64,000 bases of DNA from Heterocephalus glaber (GCF_000247695.1 NW_004624805.1:1117433-1181432), one strand, 5' to 3'. Counted from the first letter of the stretch, positions 1 through 11,545 are shown. Notes: generated by a model from the letters alone, not told the origin. Numbers and translations: made by a program.

Positions 1-243
1 GGCAAAGGAAGGGGAAGTGGGAGGACTAGGGGAAAGGACAGAAGGGAATGGGATTAATATGAGAAAAGGAAAAATGGAAGCAAAGTCTTTGTAAATAGGG
101 AGGGATGGAGGGGCTGAAGGGAGGGCAGGGGAAGGGGGAAAAATAAGAATGAAGAGAGATTATGTAAAGGTGCAAATTTCCAGTGATGAATGTCATTATA
201 TTGTACACCTAAAATGTACCAATAAAATAAAGGTTTTTTAAAA
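1..243 (+). mobile_element. LINE-1 3' end (5' part outside window)
   Basis: A G-rich polypurine stretch (about 1-160) is followed by a 3' terminus with the words ACACCTAAAATGTACC and AATAAAATAAAG. A purine tract before a short terminal segment is typical of L1 3' UTRs. The same architecture and terminal words recur at 38045-38288, where the copy sits in a target-site duplication, so the two belong to one lineage-specific family. The long minus-strand frames here are only the complement of the purine tract. Confidence 0.6.
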
Positions 244-815
244 GATGTAAAAGCAATACAATGAAAGTGTTCCTTCATTAAATAAACAAGGACTTCTCAT
301 AACAGGCTCTGTGCCTGGCATGGGTACTAAGGTTTCCTAAAATGAGGGTTCTGCTCTCGACTGCCATCTAGTGCACTTCCATAGTAATACCGAGAAGAGG
401 GCTTCCTCCTCTTCCGGGTTTAAGAGCAGCAATTCCCAGAGGAAAGAGCATCTGAGGGAGGCCTAGTAGGATGAATAGGAGATTCTCAGGATGTGAAGGC
501 AGAAAAGAGAACTTGAGATACATCACTACTACCCAGTCATCCAGTGCAAGCTCTGCACAAGTGCTTTCAGCACCATAGAAATTTTATTGTCACTACAATT
601 ACATTGTATTGCTGAAGATCCTACTGTCTTTACCCTAAAATAGTGTTTTATCACTGTTTTAGGTTGATGTAAATCCTAGTTACCAACATCATTAGCTAAA
701 AGTGTTATTTTGCAGGCCTACATTAAGTCACTGTAAGAAGAGTTTGTGCAACGGTAAAACACACTGTGACACTAGCAGCCACCTCAGGAAGGTGTCAATG
801 TCAGCAGCGTACCTA
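244..815. other. Unassigned AT-rich sequence
   Basis: No reading frame, repeat or site that I can support. Moderately AT-rich; probably decayed repeat or unique intergenic DNA. Confidence 0.5.
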
Positions 816-985
816 CTTGAGTACCCACCATGCCTTAACTTCTGCAGCACTGATTACCTATGCAATCTCACCTAATCTTTGCAAAACTGTTGAGTTAAAT
901 ATTTTTGCTTATATTTTGCTGTTACATAAGTGAGAAACAGAATGGCATAGTTAAACTTTTGGGTTTAATTACTAACCCTTTACTT
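816..985 (-). repeat. MIR SINE, antisense, diverged
   Basis: Carries the antisense MIR signature: a run like ATCTCACCTAATC, then GTGAGAAACAGAATGG matching the core where the consensus reads GATGAGAAACTGAGGC. Heavily mutated. Confidence 0.45.
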
Positions 986-1135
986 AGTAGTCTTTCTTGG
1001 ATTAAAGACAAGTCACTTAGCTCCTTACCAGTGAATTAGGAGTAGTAGTCACAGTATACTTACCAGAGTTTTCGAGGTTGGTTGAGGTTGGCCAGTGCCT
1101 GGCTCCATCAAAGTCTAAATGGAGGATAGGTATTT
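986..1135 (+). repeat. MIR SINE, sense, diverged
   Basis: Words such as GACAAGTCACTTAGCTCC, AATTAGGAGTAGTAG and GGCCAGTGCCTGGC follow the sense MIR order (ACTTAACCTC, AAATGGGGATAATA, AGTGCCTGGCAC). It abuts an opposite-strand MIR. Confidence 0.5.
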
Positions 1136-2967
1136 TTAGTTGTTATTATCATCTCAGAGGGTAACACACTAGCTGAATCCAAAGCATACTTGAGTGTTTT
1201 AAAACCTGAGCTCAGATTCAATGACTTAAAGGCAAATATACAAAATAAACAAAGTTGTTGGAACAATATGTGTTATAAATAAGAGAAGGTCAACATTACA
1301 CACAATCAAAACATTTCTTGTAATTATGAGGTAGGGAGAAAATGAGCCTGAACACAAGAGAAAATAAATACTCAAGAGTTTTGGTTACCAGTGCACATAG
1401 CCAATCCACAAGTTTCCCTTCTTGGGGGTAATTTTTTCATGGTCTCGTCTTTTTTTCCTCAAGATTTTTCATCTTTACTATGAATATAGGGATACATGGG
1501 GGAAAGGAAGAAAATTAGTCTGTAATTAGGTCTGTATATAATTTCTTTTACATAAAGCCTTACATGTTTTCAGTGATTAACTTCCCCACCCTTGACAATT
1601 TGAACTGTGCTGTTTTAACAGTTGCAAAATTTGGCAGAAGCCATTCAGATTTGAAATCATCTAACCCTGAAATCTTGCAAAATTCAAGTCAGCTCTAACA
1701 TAAACCCAAGTCTGAGGTTGGGAGATTTAAGTGCAAGTCATGCCTGAAGGAGAAAGAAGACTCTGAGTGATATTTAGCAGGTTTGCACTCTGTTGACACA
1801 GCAGTTCAACAATCCCTTCAAATTTGTGCGTCTGAGTTTCAGGCTGAGCCCTGGAAGTCATGAGACACACTGATGTTCTTTAAGGCAGTTCATATGTGTC
1901 CAGTGGTGATGCTATTTGGACTTTACCACTCACAGTCCTTTCTGGAAGGCTGTACTTTAGTGTTATGTCAAACGCCAAGAAAACACTTCTGGTTGTAGTT
2001 CAGGCTTAAATAGTACAGCTGTCTCCAGGCTCCGCAGTCTAAGGAAGGGAAGAGAGAAGCATCCACCAGTCTGTGTGAAAAGGCCTCTCTGAGAGCAGCT
2101 GGCACAGGAAGGAGGCTGTTATACCAACCTTTGCTCGAACCATCTTATTTTAAATTCTTGCCATAATGAAATGGTCCACCAAATGGTGAACAACCTTGCA
2201 CAGATCCCTTTTCCGATATGTTCTCATCACATCTGTGTCTTCACAAAGCTCATCTGTGACCTGCCATCTGAGCTCACTGGTTTCTCAGTCTCCGTGCTGT
2301 GTTTATTTTGCTCCTTGTCCTGGAAGGTTCCCACAGCTTTTCAGATTGTGCTTGTCTCCAGTTGGCCTTGGGGTAAGAGAATCTCTCTGGAACCTGGTGA
2401 CAGGACGTATTGGAGCTGAGTAGTTTTCCCCATCACTCCCACCTCTGCTTGCCCTACTGAGCTGTTGAAGACTCCTCACAGCTAAACCAGAGGTGATTGT
2501 ATTAGAGGACCTGCCTGGACACCACCAAGCCTTCCGGAGGGACAGTTGACTCCCAGTGGCTACCTTATCTTGTCGGCAAATAGGACAGTTGCTGAGTAGG
2601 TGATGAGCCCTGTTCTGAAGAGTCTTGGCCAAGCCCTGGTGCCTCCCCCTCGCCATGCCTTCCTGAATACCTTCACACACAGCTCCTATCTTTATTGATT
2701 TTCTTCCCTGTCCCCACATGCATTAACCCTGTCTGGATGAAAGAGATTGTACTGGCCCAGAGCAGGCAGCTGGGAACATTGCATGTGGCAGCAGAGTGGA
2801 CTGGAACAGGAAGCTAAATGGGTGTGGGACTTCAGTTGGGGAAGACGGAAAGGTCTGGAGTTGGGTGGTGGTGATAGCTGCACAATAGTGCGGATGTACT
2901 TGATGCCACTGAGCTGTAATCTCAGAAATGGTTAAAATGGCAAAGTTTATATTCTATGTATTTTCCC
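1136..2967. other. Unassigned sequence, no supported gene
   Basis: Mostly AT-rich up to about 2100, then more balanced. A minus-strand frame of 138 codons at 2303-2719 overlaps shorter plus-strand frames; it has no recognisable domain or splice-site context and I read it as chance. Confidence 0.5.
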
Positions 2968-3263
2968 AGTGTGTATTAGCTTGTCAGGGCTGTCATGATT
3001 CTGTACCGCAAGCTAAGTGGCAGTTTCCTCTAAAGCCTTTCTCTGTGGCGTGTGCATTACCACCATCCCAGGGTGCCTTCATGTGGATCTCCATGGACCA
3101 GTCTTCCACCTAGTTTTCCTTTGTTTAGATGACACCATCAGAATGGATTAGGGTCCACTTCTGGGCTTCATTTTACCTGCATCCTCTCTTCAAAGGCCCA
3201 GTCTCTAAATCCAGCCTCATTGTGAGCTATGAGGGCTAGGGCTTCACCATGTGAATTCTTAGG
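2968..3263 (-). mobile_element. MaLR-type (MLT1-like) LTR, antisense, internally deleted
   Basis: Begins GTATTAGCTTGTCAGGGCTG, the familiar antisense start of MLT1-like LTRs, with AAGCTAAGTGGC shortly after. It ends in a run resembling the antisense 5' part (AAAGGCCCAGTCTC, GGGCTTCACCATGTGAATTC). Part of the middle is missing. Solo LTR with no internal region. Confidence 0.65.
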
Positions 3264-3280
3264 TAATGTGATTCATCCTA

Positions 3281-3306
3281 CAGCAGCAGCAGCAGCAGCA
3301 GCAACA
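3281..3306 (+). repeat. (CAG)n microsatellite, about 7-8 units
   Basis: Uninterrupted CAG triplets end in CAACAA. No open frame around it has other coding features, so I take it as a short non-coding triplet repeat. Confidence 0.9.
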
Positions 3307-3698
3307 AATTGTGGATGGCATTGATTTATCTGAAGGAGCCAAAACTTCAAACTTGTAACTCAGTTGATCTGAAAGGAAGCATGAGAGTTGCCTGCAAGCT
3401 GTTTCAAAGTTCTGTATTAGGGATGTTTAGAACCTTACACCATGGACCTAGGTGTTGTGGAATACCTCCCGAGGGCAGAGTTCAGCAGGACAGGGAATAG
3501 AGTGGGCCCAGTCATTTTTATAGCTACTAGAGCTGTTAGTCAAGGGAGTCTGTTTGGAAATGGTCAGATGTAATTTTTACAAATCTATTTGTATAAATGT
3601 AGACAATGGTTTTTATACACAGATCATTCAAATGATATTTTTCCTCTTGATAGGTCTGAGAGATAAGAACAAGTCAAGGTGAAATAAAAACACCCAAT
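3307..3698. other. Unassigned sequence
   Basis: No gene or repeat that I can support. Confidence 0.5.
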
Positions 3699-3791
3699 GG
3701 CTGGGGATATAGCTCAGTGGCAGAGTGCTTGCCTAGCATGCACAAGGCCCTGGGTTCAAGCCCCAGTACCACAAAAAATATTAAAACAAAG
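3699..3791 (+). mobile_element. ID SINE (older type)
   Basis: A tRNA-derived SINE. The pol III A box reads TAGCTCAGTGG and the B box GGTTCAAGCCC (about 3753-3763), followed by CAGTACCAC and an A-rich tail. The segment between the boxes (CAGAGTGCTTGCCTAGCATG) is the classic rodent ID form, unlike the CCGCC form of the younger copies in this window. Confidence 0.9.
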
Positions 3792-4004
3792 CCATCCTGT
3801 GGAAGGGGATTGCCAGGCTGCTTTCCTGCCAACTTGAGATTCCAGGGACTGCCTCTGTCTCACAGCAACACTGCACTTAACCCAGCCAGAGTTCGCTTTA
3901 AAAATAAATGATCAATTGTATCTGGGTTCGTCACATTCCACCGAAAGTAAGAAAGGACCCTCTCTTTCCTCCAGCTTTGCAATATGGCGGAGTGGGACAA
4001 GGAT

Positions 4005-4300
4005 GAAAACAGGAGTTGGGAGCCCTGGGCTGCTCCACTTGCTCTACCACTAATTATCATGGTGATCTTGGCCAATCCTGCCTCTCTGGGCCTCTGTTTC
4101 TTCTTTTGAAGGATGTAGAGCATGCACAAGATGCCAATAATATATAGTGGTTACGGATGTGGGCTTGAGTCAGACAGACCTGGAAGATGGTGCCATCTTG
4201 AATTTCAAATTACTGTGGTTTTGACCTTCAGCTTCCTCAGGATGGGGACAGTAATAGACCCTCTCTTGTAGAGTTGGAGCGAGAATTAAATGAGATTGTA
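4005..4300 (+). repeat. Two MIR SINEs in tandem, sense
   Basis: The first (about 4005-4135) shows CTCTACCACTAATTATC, GATCTTGGCC and GGGCCTCTGTTTCTTC in MIR order. The second (about 4140-4300) restarts with ATATAGTGGTTACGGATG and continues through TTCCTCAGGATGGGGAC to GAATTAAATGAGATTG. The head-to-tail order suggests two independent insertions. Confidence 0.75.
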
Positions 4301-4529
4301 TACAACAACTCTAACAATAGAGAGGACCCATAATCACCGTTCCATCCAAATTTCAAATTCTACTCCAAGTTCAGAACAACTTGATTCTGTAACTCTAAAT
4401 CACAATCAATTCAATCCGATGAGATGACTAACAGCCTTTCTCAGAAGAGAGAAGAAAGGACATTCTCAGCAGTTTCACAGAGGTACAAGAGTCCCATGAT
4501 CCCAGGGAGACAGCTGGCTTTCCTAGCGG

Positions 4530-4890
4530 GTGCTGAGGTTAGGGTGTCTCCAAAATCCCTGTGTTGGAAATGTAGACCCAGTGCAACAGTGTGGGCAGGT
4601 GGCTGGGAGCCGGCAGCAGAGGCCGGAGTGGATTAAGGCTGCTGTGGCAATGGTTCATCCGAGAGAGTGAGCGGTTTGTAACAGCACCCTGCTCTCCTCC
4701 AAGCCTCTGCCGCCAGCTGCTCTCACCCCTTCATCTTCCACCGTGCTGGGAGGCAGCATGTCTGCTGCGGGTGAGATTCCTTGGGCATCCGGCCTCCAGA
4801 ACTGTGAGCTCAAAGAACCTCCTCCTCTGAAAATAGCTAGTATGAGATATTCTGTTATCGCAACGGAAAACAGAAAAACAGACTGCCAGT
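4530..4890 (+). mobile_element. MaLR-type (MST/THE1-like) LTR, sense
   Basis: Contains CATCTTCCACCGTGCTGGGAGG, CTCCAGAACTGTGAGCTCAAA and ends AGATATTCTGTTATCGCAAC, the typical 3' portion of MST-like MaLR LTRs. Solo LTR, moderately diverged. Confidence 0.7.
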
Positions 4891-5814
4891 GAGCGTTTGG
4901 GTTCCATCTACTTCCGGTTCCTAAATGCCCACAGATCAGTCTGAGCTCCTCAGACCCTGCAGGGAGCATTAGGGAAAGGGGGTGACCGTGCTTGCCCCAT
5001 TGATGAAGGCAGCAAACCAAAACTAAAGAGGAAGGAGAGGCAGCAGCAGTGCAGCGGGGGAAACCAGAAGAAAGAAATCATATAACCCTTCCCTAGAGCA
5101 CAAAATTAAAAGCAAAAAAGCAGAAAATAAAAAGATTGCCCTCCTGCTCCCCCAGCTGCTGGTCTCCTTGTAACATTTGTGAGACAGGAAGAAATCGACG
5201 GCTTCATTAGACCAGGCACAAAGCTCTGGGAGACGGAAAATCCACGGTTGGTTTGTGGAGGGCGGCTGCAAAGCCCACTTCCCCACTCAAACTCCAGGCC
5301 CGGGCAGGAGGGTTCTTTTCCATAGAACCGCTCTACACTGCTGCTGCTTGGGGCTTTTGTTTCCATTCCTATGAAAACAGGGTCTGGCTCTATTTATTTA
5401 TTTCCACAAAGGGCTGTAAGAATAAAATATTACCAAAAAGAAAATAATATTTGCCAAGTGCTTTTAAAGCTGTAGGCAGTCTTAGCCTCATTAGCCCCCT
5501 GGGGAACTTGAAGACCCACCTGGATGTTGGAGAGAAAAGTGTGGTGATACAAGTCAACCTTGATTCTGAAAAGTGTTTGTAAGTTAGAACAGGAGTACAG
5601 TGGACACGGTAATCTGGAAATAATTATTTAGCCCTCAGCTGGTAAATTCCTGCAAAGGAATTTGGACTCAGTCACTGAGTGATCCTCAGCAGGGAACCAA
5701 TAGAATAGATTCTCCCAGGGGTCCCAAGTTTCAAACTCATAGTGCCTGGCAACTGATTTGAGCTGTAGGGCCTTAGTTTGGCAAAGAAGTCCATGAACAT
5801 AGAGCCCTGTGTAA
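4891..5814. other. Unassigned sequence with a short MIR remnant
   Basis: A segment near 5445-5520 (AATATTTGCCAAGTGCTTTTA) looks like an antisense MIR fragment. Otherwise I recognise nothing. The overlapping minus-strand frames at 5023-5366 lack domain or splice support. Confidence 0.45.
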
Positions 5815-6250
5815 GCTGGCTTTTCAATGTTGTGGCGGAGTACCCAAGAGAAACAACCTAAAGGGAGAAAAGTTTCTTTGGGCTCATGGTTTCAGAGGCT
5901 TCCATCCGTGGTCAGCTGCTTCCACTGTTTCCAGAACTGAAGTGAGGGAAGACGTATGGCAGGAGGATGTGGTAGGAGAAAGATGCTCATCTCATGGCAG
6001 CTCAGAAGGAGAAAGAAAGCCAGAGAGAAAGGAGCCAGGGACAAAATATACCCTTCAAGTCCACATCCTGTGGCCTGTTTCATCCAGTTAGGCCCTACCT
6101 CCTAATAATGAGCTTCATCAGTGGATTAATCCACTGTTGAAGCTACAGCCCTCATGATCCAATAAGTTCCCCAAGGCCCATCATATGGCAACCAGCCTTT
6201 CAGCACAAGTTACCATTGGGCAGACATTTTAGGTCCCAGACCTAACAAGC
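5815..6250 (-). mobile_element. Rodent MaLR-like LTR, antisense (family A)
   Basis: GGGCTCATGGTTTCAGAGGC, GTGGTCAGCTGCTTCCA, GGAGCCAGGGACAAAATATA and CAGTTAGGCCCTACCTCCTA follow the antisense order of a rodent LTR family also present at 31636, 33215 and 50635, and in sense at 15985. Solo LTR; no pol or env frame nearby. Confidence 0.65.
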
Positions 6251-6654
6251 ACCATCTTGTCAAGGGGTGCAATGGGTCAGAACACTGTGCAGGGTGCCAT
6301 GCTTCAGGGAGGGTTAGCAAGTCAGCTGAGGTGTGAGTGGAAGAACATGGACTGGGGTGACTGAGCACCATGCAAGTTAGGGGTGCTTGCTGGACACTGA
6401 ACCTAAGCTGCCAGATCTACAACCAAAGCATAGTGGTCATGAAAGAGAGCTCAGGCCATCGGGAGGACATGACCTTGGGAAGCCGGGGAATTCCTGAGCT
6501 CCTCCAACCCTGGGCCTCTCAGACTGAGGCTCAATTTCTTGGCAGACAGAAAGCTCCAGAATCAATACAGTGTCCATAGAGACAACTTGGCAGGAGAGGA
6601 GGGAGGGTAGAAGGGAGGTGAATGGGAGGGCTTGTCTCCTACTCATTGAGGAGC
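6251..6654. other. Unassigned sequence
   Basis: No supported gene or repeat. Confidence 0.5.
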
Positions 6655-7022
6655 TCATTTGGGTTAAACTGCTTGGGATGTTAAAATAAAATACCGTACA
6701 CGGTGTGGCTGGAATGGCAAGCATCTTTCTCACAGTTCCATACACTGGGAAGTCCAAGAGCAAGGCCCTGGGAGATCTGATGTCTGCTTAGGGCCAACTT
6801 CCTGGTCCTCAGCAGATGGCCCTCCTGGTATCTCACGTGGTACGAGCGATGGGGGAACTTGCTGGGGCCGCTCTTGTGAGGACACTAACCCAACCCGTGA
6901 GGGTTCCACCCCCAAGATTTAATCAGATCCCAAGGCCCCGTTTCCCAGTACCATCACACTGGAGGTTAGGATTTTGACCCATGGATTCTGGATGGGGGGA
7001 CTCGGACATTCAGACCAGATCA
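6655..7022 (-). mobile_element. MLT1-like LTR, antisense
   Basis: CTCACAGTTCCATACACTGGG, AGTCCAAGAGCAAGG, TCTTGTGAGGACACTAACCC and AACCCGTGAGGGTTCCACCC, in that order, match antisense MLT1-type LTRs. It ends near GGGGGACTCGGACATTCAGA. Confidence 0.65.
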
Positions 7023-8140
7023 TCCTTCACCCTTCCCAGGGACGGGGTTCAAACCCAGACCTCTGCCCTGAGGATTATGAGAGCTTCTTCTGAGACTGTC
7101 ATGCAGTTGGGAGCACAGGGCACCACACCTGCAGCTCCCCCACAGGGGCGAGAGCTGAGGCCGGAAGAATGCAAAGGAGCAGCATTGCATGGATCACATC
7201 AGAAGGGACGGCGGGAGTTACGCCATGGAGAAGCAAAAAGTGAACAGAAAGAAGATGCGCATGTTCTGCAGGTGTGAGGTTCTCTCTCTTTTCCATCTGC
7301 CCGTGGGAGCTCGTGACACCAGGGCTGCCTTTTCTCACACAGTTTCATCCAATTTCGGATTTCCCAGCACTGAAATCAAAGCCAGAGGCAGAGGGCCAAA
7401 GAGGCAAATTTGTACCCTGAAGTGGGGACACAGAGTTCCTGGGCTGAAAGGCCACATGACTGGGGCCTTCTCATTAAGAGATTCTGAAGGGATTCCTCCC
7501 TCTGAGTAGCTTTCCCAAGAGGAGGGAGGAAAGCAGAAGACTGTGGCCGGCCTTGCGCCAAGTGGCTTTTGTGGGGGCCCGGGGAGGCTCCTTAGTGGAA
7601 GTCACACTGAGCCAGGGCTGTGCCCAGTTGTCAAGCTGGTCACAGCTTCCTCTCAGCTGTTCACTTCATCGGGCGCAAGGGCCCCGAGCCCTGGGACAGC
7701 CACTGTGCTACGGCTGAGTCATGAATCTTAGCAGGAGTTTGGGGGCCTGAAGTATCCTTAGGAAGGTAAAATATTTCCAGTCACATGATTGGCCCTTTTG
7801 CAGTTTTAAAGACCAGGAGTGAGCTCCTGCAGATAAAGCTTCACATTTTACTTAACTTCAGAGACATTTGCACTTAGCCGCCTTCATCGTGTGTGAATAG
7901 GCCAGAACCCCAAAACAAACTAAACCAACTAATTGAAAAATATCACCTGAAGCTGTAAGTTGGCTTTGGTCTTTACTCTTGGAGACATTTTTTTTTTTTT
8001 GCTTTGTTTTTCTGTACTTTCTTTCTATGCATTGTCTGACATATTTGCATAGACTCAAAATATTCGAATGTCCTGCAACCATGTGGTTGCTTATGGAAAT
8101 ACACATTGGTTTACAAGATGGTCGAGACTGCTGTACGTTG
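7023..8140. other. Unassigned sequence
   Basis: Balanced composition up to about 7740, then AT-rich with a T run at 7989-8000. Several frames of 60-106 codons overlap on both strands (for example 7189-7509) with no recognisable product. Confidence 0.45.
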
Positions 8141-8228
8141 GGCTGGGGATTTAGCTCAGTGGTTTCGCCGCCTGCTGCGCAAGTGCAAGTGCCCAAGTTC
8201 GATCCCCGGTACCAATAAGACCAAAAAG
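8141..8228 (+). mobile_element. ID SINE (young CCGCC type)
   Basis: GGCTGGGGATTTAGCTCAGT (A box), GGTTTCGCCGCCTGC, then AGTTCGATCCCCGGTACC (B box and end) and a short A-rich tail. Transcription would be by RNA polymerase III if the internal promoter is intact. Confidence 0.9.
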
Positions 8229-9149
8229 GTTGCTATATACTCTCCCGGATGTGTTCTGTTCATCTGTATCACGTACCGCTGTGCCATGTTGGTTCTCTTC
8301 TTTGAATTTTAAGTGGATGTCATAGTGCTACGTAGTCCTGTTTGGGAAGGGCTGAGACTGTGGCAATTGCTGTTTCTCAGTCAGTCTGCTCGTTGTGATC
8401 TGCCTGGCGGTCTTGAGAGTGTGCGTCCATGAAAGAGTCCCACGTGCCCGAGATGGGGCTGGCGGCCGGGCATCTGGGCAGAGTGCATCCCATGGGAGAC
8501 AGGGTGGACCAGCACTGGCCAGGGGCGGGAGGCAGAGCGTGGGTTTTACAGGGTTGACGGGGCGGGGGGGAGCAGCCTTCCAGAGACTTGGAGATAGGAC
8601 TGATCTGCCAGGATGTTCTGAGACCAAACCTCGATGGAAGGATAGAAGTCGGCTGAGAAACCGCACGTGAGGGCCAGAATAAGAACTGACTCGGGATTCA
8701 GGCGCCAAAGCAGAACAGAAGGAGGGAGCGGGCTTAGAGAGGAAGGGCCCTGTGCTCGGCGGGGGCGGGTCTGTGGGATTTCCAGATGTGGAGCTGCACT
8801 GGACAGGAGCACATGGAGAAGTGCGGCTGGCGGAGGTGTACATTAGTTCCGATGTTTATAAAATGTAGGCGATGACCCTCCTCTGTTCCTTCCTGTCTCT
8901 AGGCCCTTCCTTTGGCATGCTTGGTTGAGGTTCAGCCCTGGCTTTTCTGGCTATCGAGAAAATATGAGTCTTGGTTCTGGTCGGAACCTTTTATGGCGGC
9001 AGCTGCTGCCGCTTCCCAAGGCCCTGACTTGTGCCCCTCCCCTCCTTCTGCACACTTTGGGATCCCCCGAGTGAACCATAGCTTTCTTAAGGTGAAGGTA
9101 GTGGAGGCTGGGCTATGCAGGCAGAAATCTGGGCACGGGAGGCCCAGGT
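8229..9149. other. Unassigned, GC-rich in the middle
   Basis: 8400-8840 is GC-rich and G-skewed on the plus strand, which leaves long minus-strand frames open (171 codons at 8328-8843, Pro/Ser-rich). No domain, start context or splice frame supports a protein. Confidence 0.45.
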
Positions 9150-9245
9150 AAACCGCTGTGTGACCCACTTCCTTGTGCTTCTGTTTTCTGTCTGTAAAAT
9201 GGATTCATCTATGTGAAGTGCTTACAGCTGAAGTGAGACCAAGAA
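9150..9245 (+). repeat. MIR SINE, sense, partial
   Basis: CTGTGTGACCCACTTCC, TGTTTTCTGTCTGTAAAATGG and GTGAAGTGCTTACAGCTG follow MIR order. Confidence 0.65.
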
Positions 9246-9569
9246 ACGTTGGCGATAGCCCTAATACCCAGACGCTCCTCAACTTCTCCCCTGCAGCCCA
9301 GAACCACCCACGTGCCTGAGTGCCCAGCCAGAGCTGATGGATCAGCCTGCCTGTGGGCCCGTCTGGCTCCTGCTCTGACTTTGAGATCAGAGGGGAAGCA
9401 GGCTCTGGTCCACGCCAGTCCTCTGGGGGCATCCTCTGTACACACAGCACCTCCCTCTGGTGTTCTTTGCATTAGCACCCTGTTTATTTTTCCATGGCAT
9501 TCAACATGATTCCTAAGTATTTTATTGGAGTTCATTTCTTCCCCCAACTGTCTTGCTCAGCAACCTCTT
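9246..9569. other. Unassigned sequence
   Basis: No supported gene. Overlapping frames on both strands at 9205-9547 are ordinary for this base composition. Confidence 0.45.
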
Positions 9570-9695
9570 TCTCAGTAGACTTTCTTCTTTAAGGCCAAAG
9601 ATGATGTCTTGTTCATTGTCGATTACAGATTCCAGCACAGTGTCTGAGGCTAGTAAGTGTTCAAAAGTATTTACTGAATGACTGAATGAATCGCA
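9570..9695 (+). repeat. L2 LINE 3' end, sense
   Basis: AAGATGATGTCTTGTTCATTG, CAGCACAGTGTCTGAGGCTAG and GTATTTACTGAATGACTGAA match the L2 terminal words (GACTTTGTCTTGTTCA, GCACAGTGCCTGGCACATAG, AATATTTGTTGAATGAATGA). Confidence 0.7.
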
Positions 9696-10469
9696 GCTTC
9701 TCCATGAGACAGTCTGAATCTTGATACCCATCCAGCTTATTAAAGGGCCGAAGTCCCTCTGTCCATCTTTCCCAGAGGGTGTGGAACCCTGACGCGGACA
9801 AGGACATCCCGAGCTGCAGGTCTAAGCTGCTTTTCTATGATGGCTGTTGTCACATCGTTTTCAGAGTCTGGTCCAGGAAGAGTCCATAGAAAAGTTAGAA
9901 TTCACCTCTGCCTTCATCCAGGCTCAGAGTAATTTGAAAAGGTGACCATGGAAGACTGCTAATTTCATTCACTCAAAAGAAAATGTTACCAGCTTACATG
10001 GGTTTGCTTTGGTATTTCATTAGAAAAGAATAGTTTGGTAGAATTTGGTAGAGAGCAGGTGTTAGGACTAAAGGATGAAAGCTGAGTCTTTGCACACAGG
10101 TGAGCAGAATGATGGGGTATCTTTAGCCTGGAGAACTGTGCTTCCCAACTAGGGATGAGACTTTAAATCGCCACAAATCTCCAAGAGTTTGTGATCTCTT
10201 TGCTTCCAGGAAAGTGATTCAAAACCGTGATGCCTATTTGAGTAAAGTGTTTACAAATCAAACTGATTCATACATTAACTGGTAACATATGTGAGAAGAT
10301 GGAATTCAAGCCCCTTGGTCAATTACGAGCTTGGAGCATGTCAGTGTTACTCCCCGAAAGCAAAAGCAGCCCAGGAGAGACTAATGATGTGGCTTCAGTG
10401 ACTCGCCCGAAAACTGGACACACAAGGTACCCTGAGAGACTTGGTCTTAGAGAAGGCAACAACCTGACT
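9696..10469. other. Unassigned sequence
   Basis: No supported gene or repeat. Confidence 0.5.
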
Positions 10470-10695
10470 CTCAGAAACTGCCGGGGCTCCCGAACAGCAG
10501 CGCGCTGCTGACGGTGTCGGGCTGGAGCGTCCGGCTCCACTTAGCTCCGATCACTTCCCTTTCACCCTTCCTGACAAGGAGGCCCGGGAGGACTGCAGGG
10601 ATGAAGGCCATGGCGCAGACAGGCAGCCCTCGCCAGGCGGCAGCGTCTCGCCTCGTTGCTCAGCCGCCTAAGAACCCAGCCGGGGTTGCGTGACT
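10470..10695. promoter_or_regulatory. CpG-dense patch, possible small CpG island
   Basis: A hand count gives about 20 CpG in roughly 210 bases inside AT-richer surroundings, so CpG is not depleted here. A 30-codon frame opens with ATG at 10601 and stops near 10692, with no recognisable product. It could be a distal promoter, an enhancer-type island or a GC-rich remnant. No TATA box or known transcription unit beside it tells which. Confidence 0.3.
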
Positions 10696-11484
10696 ATTTC
10701 TGGCCAGTGCTGTACTGCTTTCCAGCTGGAGCACTAGGAGCTGTGCACCCTCCCCGTGTCAGCCAGTTTCCGGCTGCACCGGGCTTTGCTTGAGAAGAAA
10801 AGATGATATCAGGTTATTTTGAAATAGTAGGCTTTGTTTGCTGCTGCAACATAGCCCATCCTCCTAACCTGATCCATACAATAGGTTTCTTGATGATTTT
10901 CCTGCCCAGTGGTTGAGTGAATAACCAAAGAAAATTTAATTTAATTTAATTGCTTAAAATTAATTCTAAGTGTATTAAGATAATTATCATCAGAGTTCTA
11001 TTGATAAGACAAACACCATTGCATTGGCCACTCTGCAGTTGCCAAGAGCACTACAAGTTGATTTTATCCCAGCTACTCCCAAAGTGCATTTTTTAAAGTG
11101 CAGATCATTCCACAGAACATGGTCAAAATGCCTCACTGCCTTCCAGGTTAGCTTTACATTTTTGCAGTCATTAAATAAGAAAATTGTTTAATGCAAAGTT
11201 ATTCCAAACCCAGGATTGTAGGAAGACGCTGTTCTCATGAAGGAAAAGAAGCTACTCAGAGAGCATAGCAGTTGTCATAATGGCATGTGTCAGAGAGCCT
11301 TTGAGCGTTCCCCACATAGATGATTAAAAGCAGTAGTGGGCTTTCAAGGTTAATATGCAGCAGACAGAAGTGTTTCTGTAGTTGTGATCGACCTCCAGAT
11401 AGCTCCTTACGGTGAGTGGAGAAATTTCCCCATCACAATGGATGGTTGGACGAAGGATTTAGGAATCTTCGAATGAGGAAGGGA
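10696..11484. other. Unassigned AT-rich sequence
   Basis: Contains a short TTTAA-type low-complexity run near 10934-10953. No gene. Confidence 0.5.
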
Positions 11485-11545
11485 GACAGGATAATGGCCT
11501 CCCCAAAATGTTCTTGTCCTAATCCTTGGGCCTGTGAGAAGGGAC
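11485..11545 (+). mobile_element. MLT1-like LTR, left part of a split copy
   Basis: ATAATGGCCTCCCCAAAATG, GTCCTAATCCTTGGGCCTGT and GAGAAGGGAC are the 5' words of a sense MLT1-type LTR. The consensus would continue TTTGCAGATGTGATTAAG, but another LTR starts instead. The continuation is found at 12176. Confidence 0.6.

Noticed and set aside
3699..3791. tRNA gene candidates at the ID elements (A and B boxes present)
   Set aside because: These are SINEs: the acceptor stems do not pair, there is no proper anticodon arm, and A-rich tails follow. The same applies to the other ID copies.
8328..8843. 171-codon Pro/Ser-rich minus-strand frame
   Set aside because: The plus strand here is G-skewed, which gives Pro/Ser-rich open frames on the complement. 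No other coding evidence.
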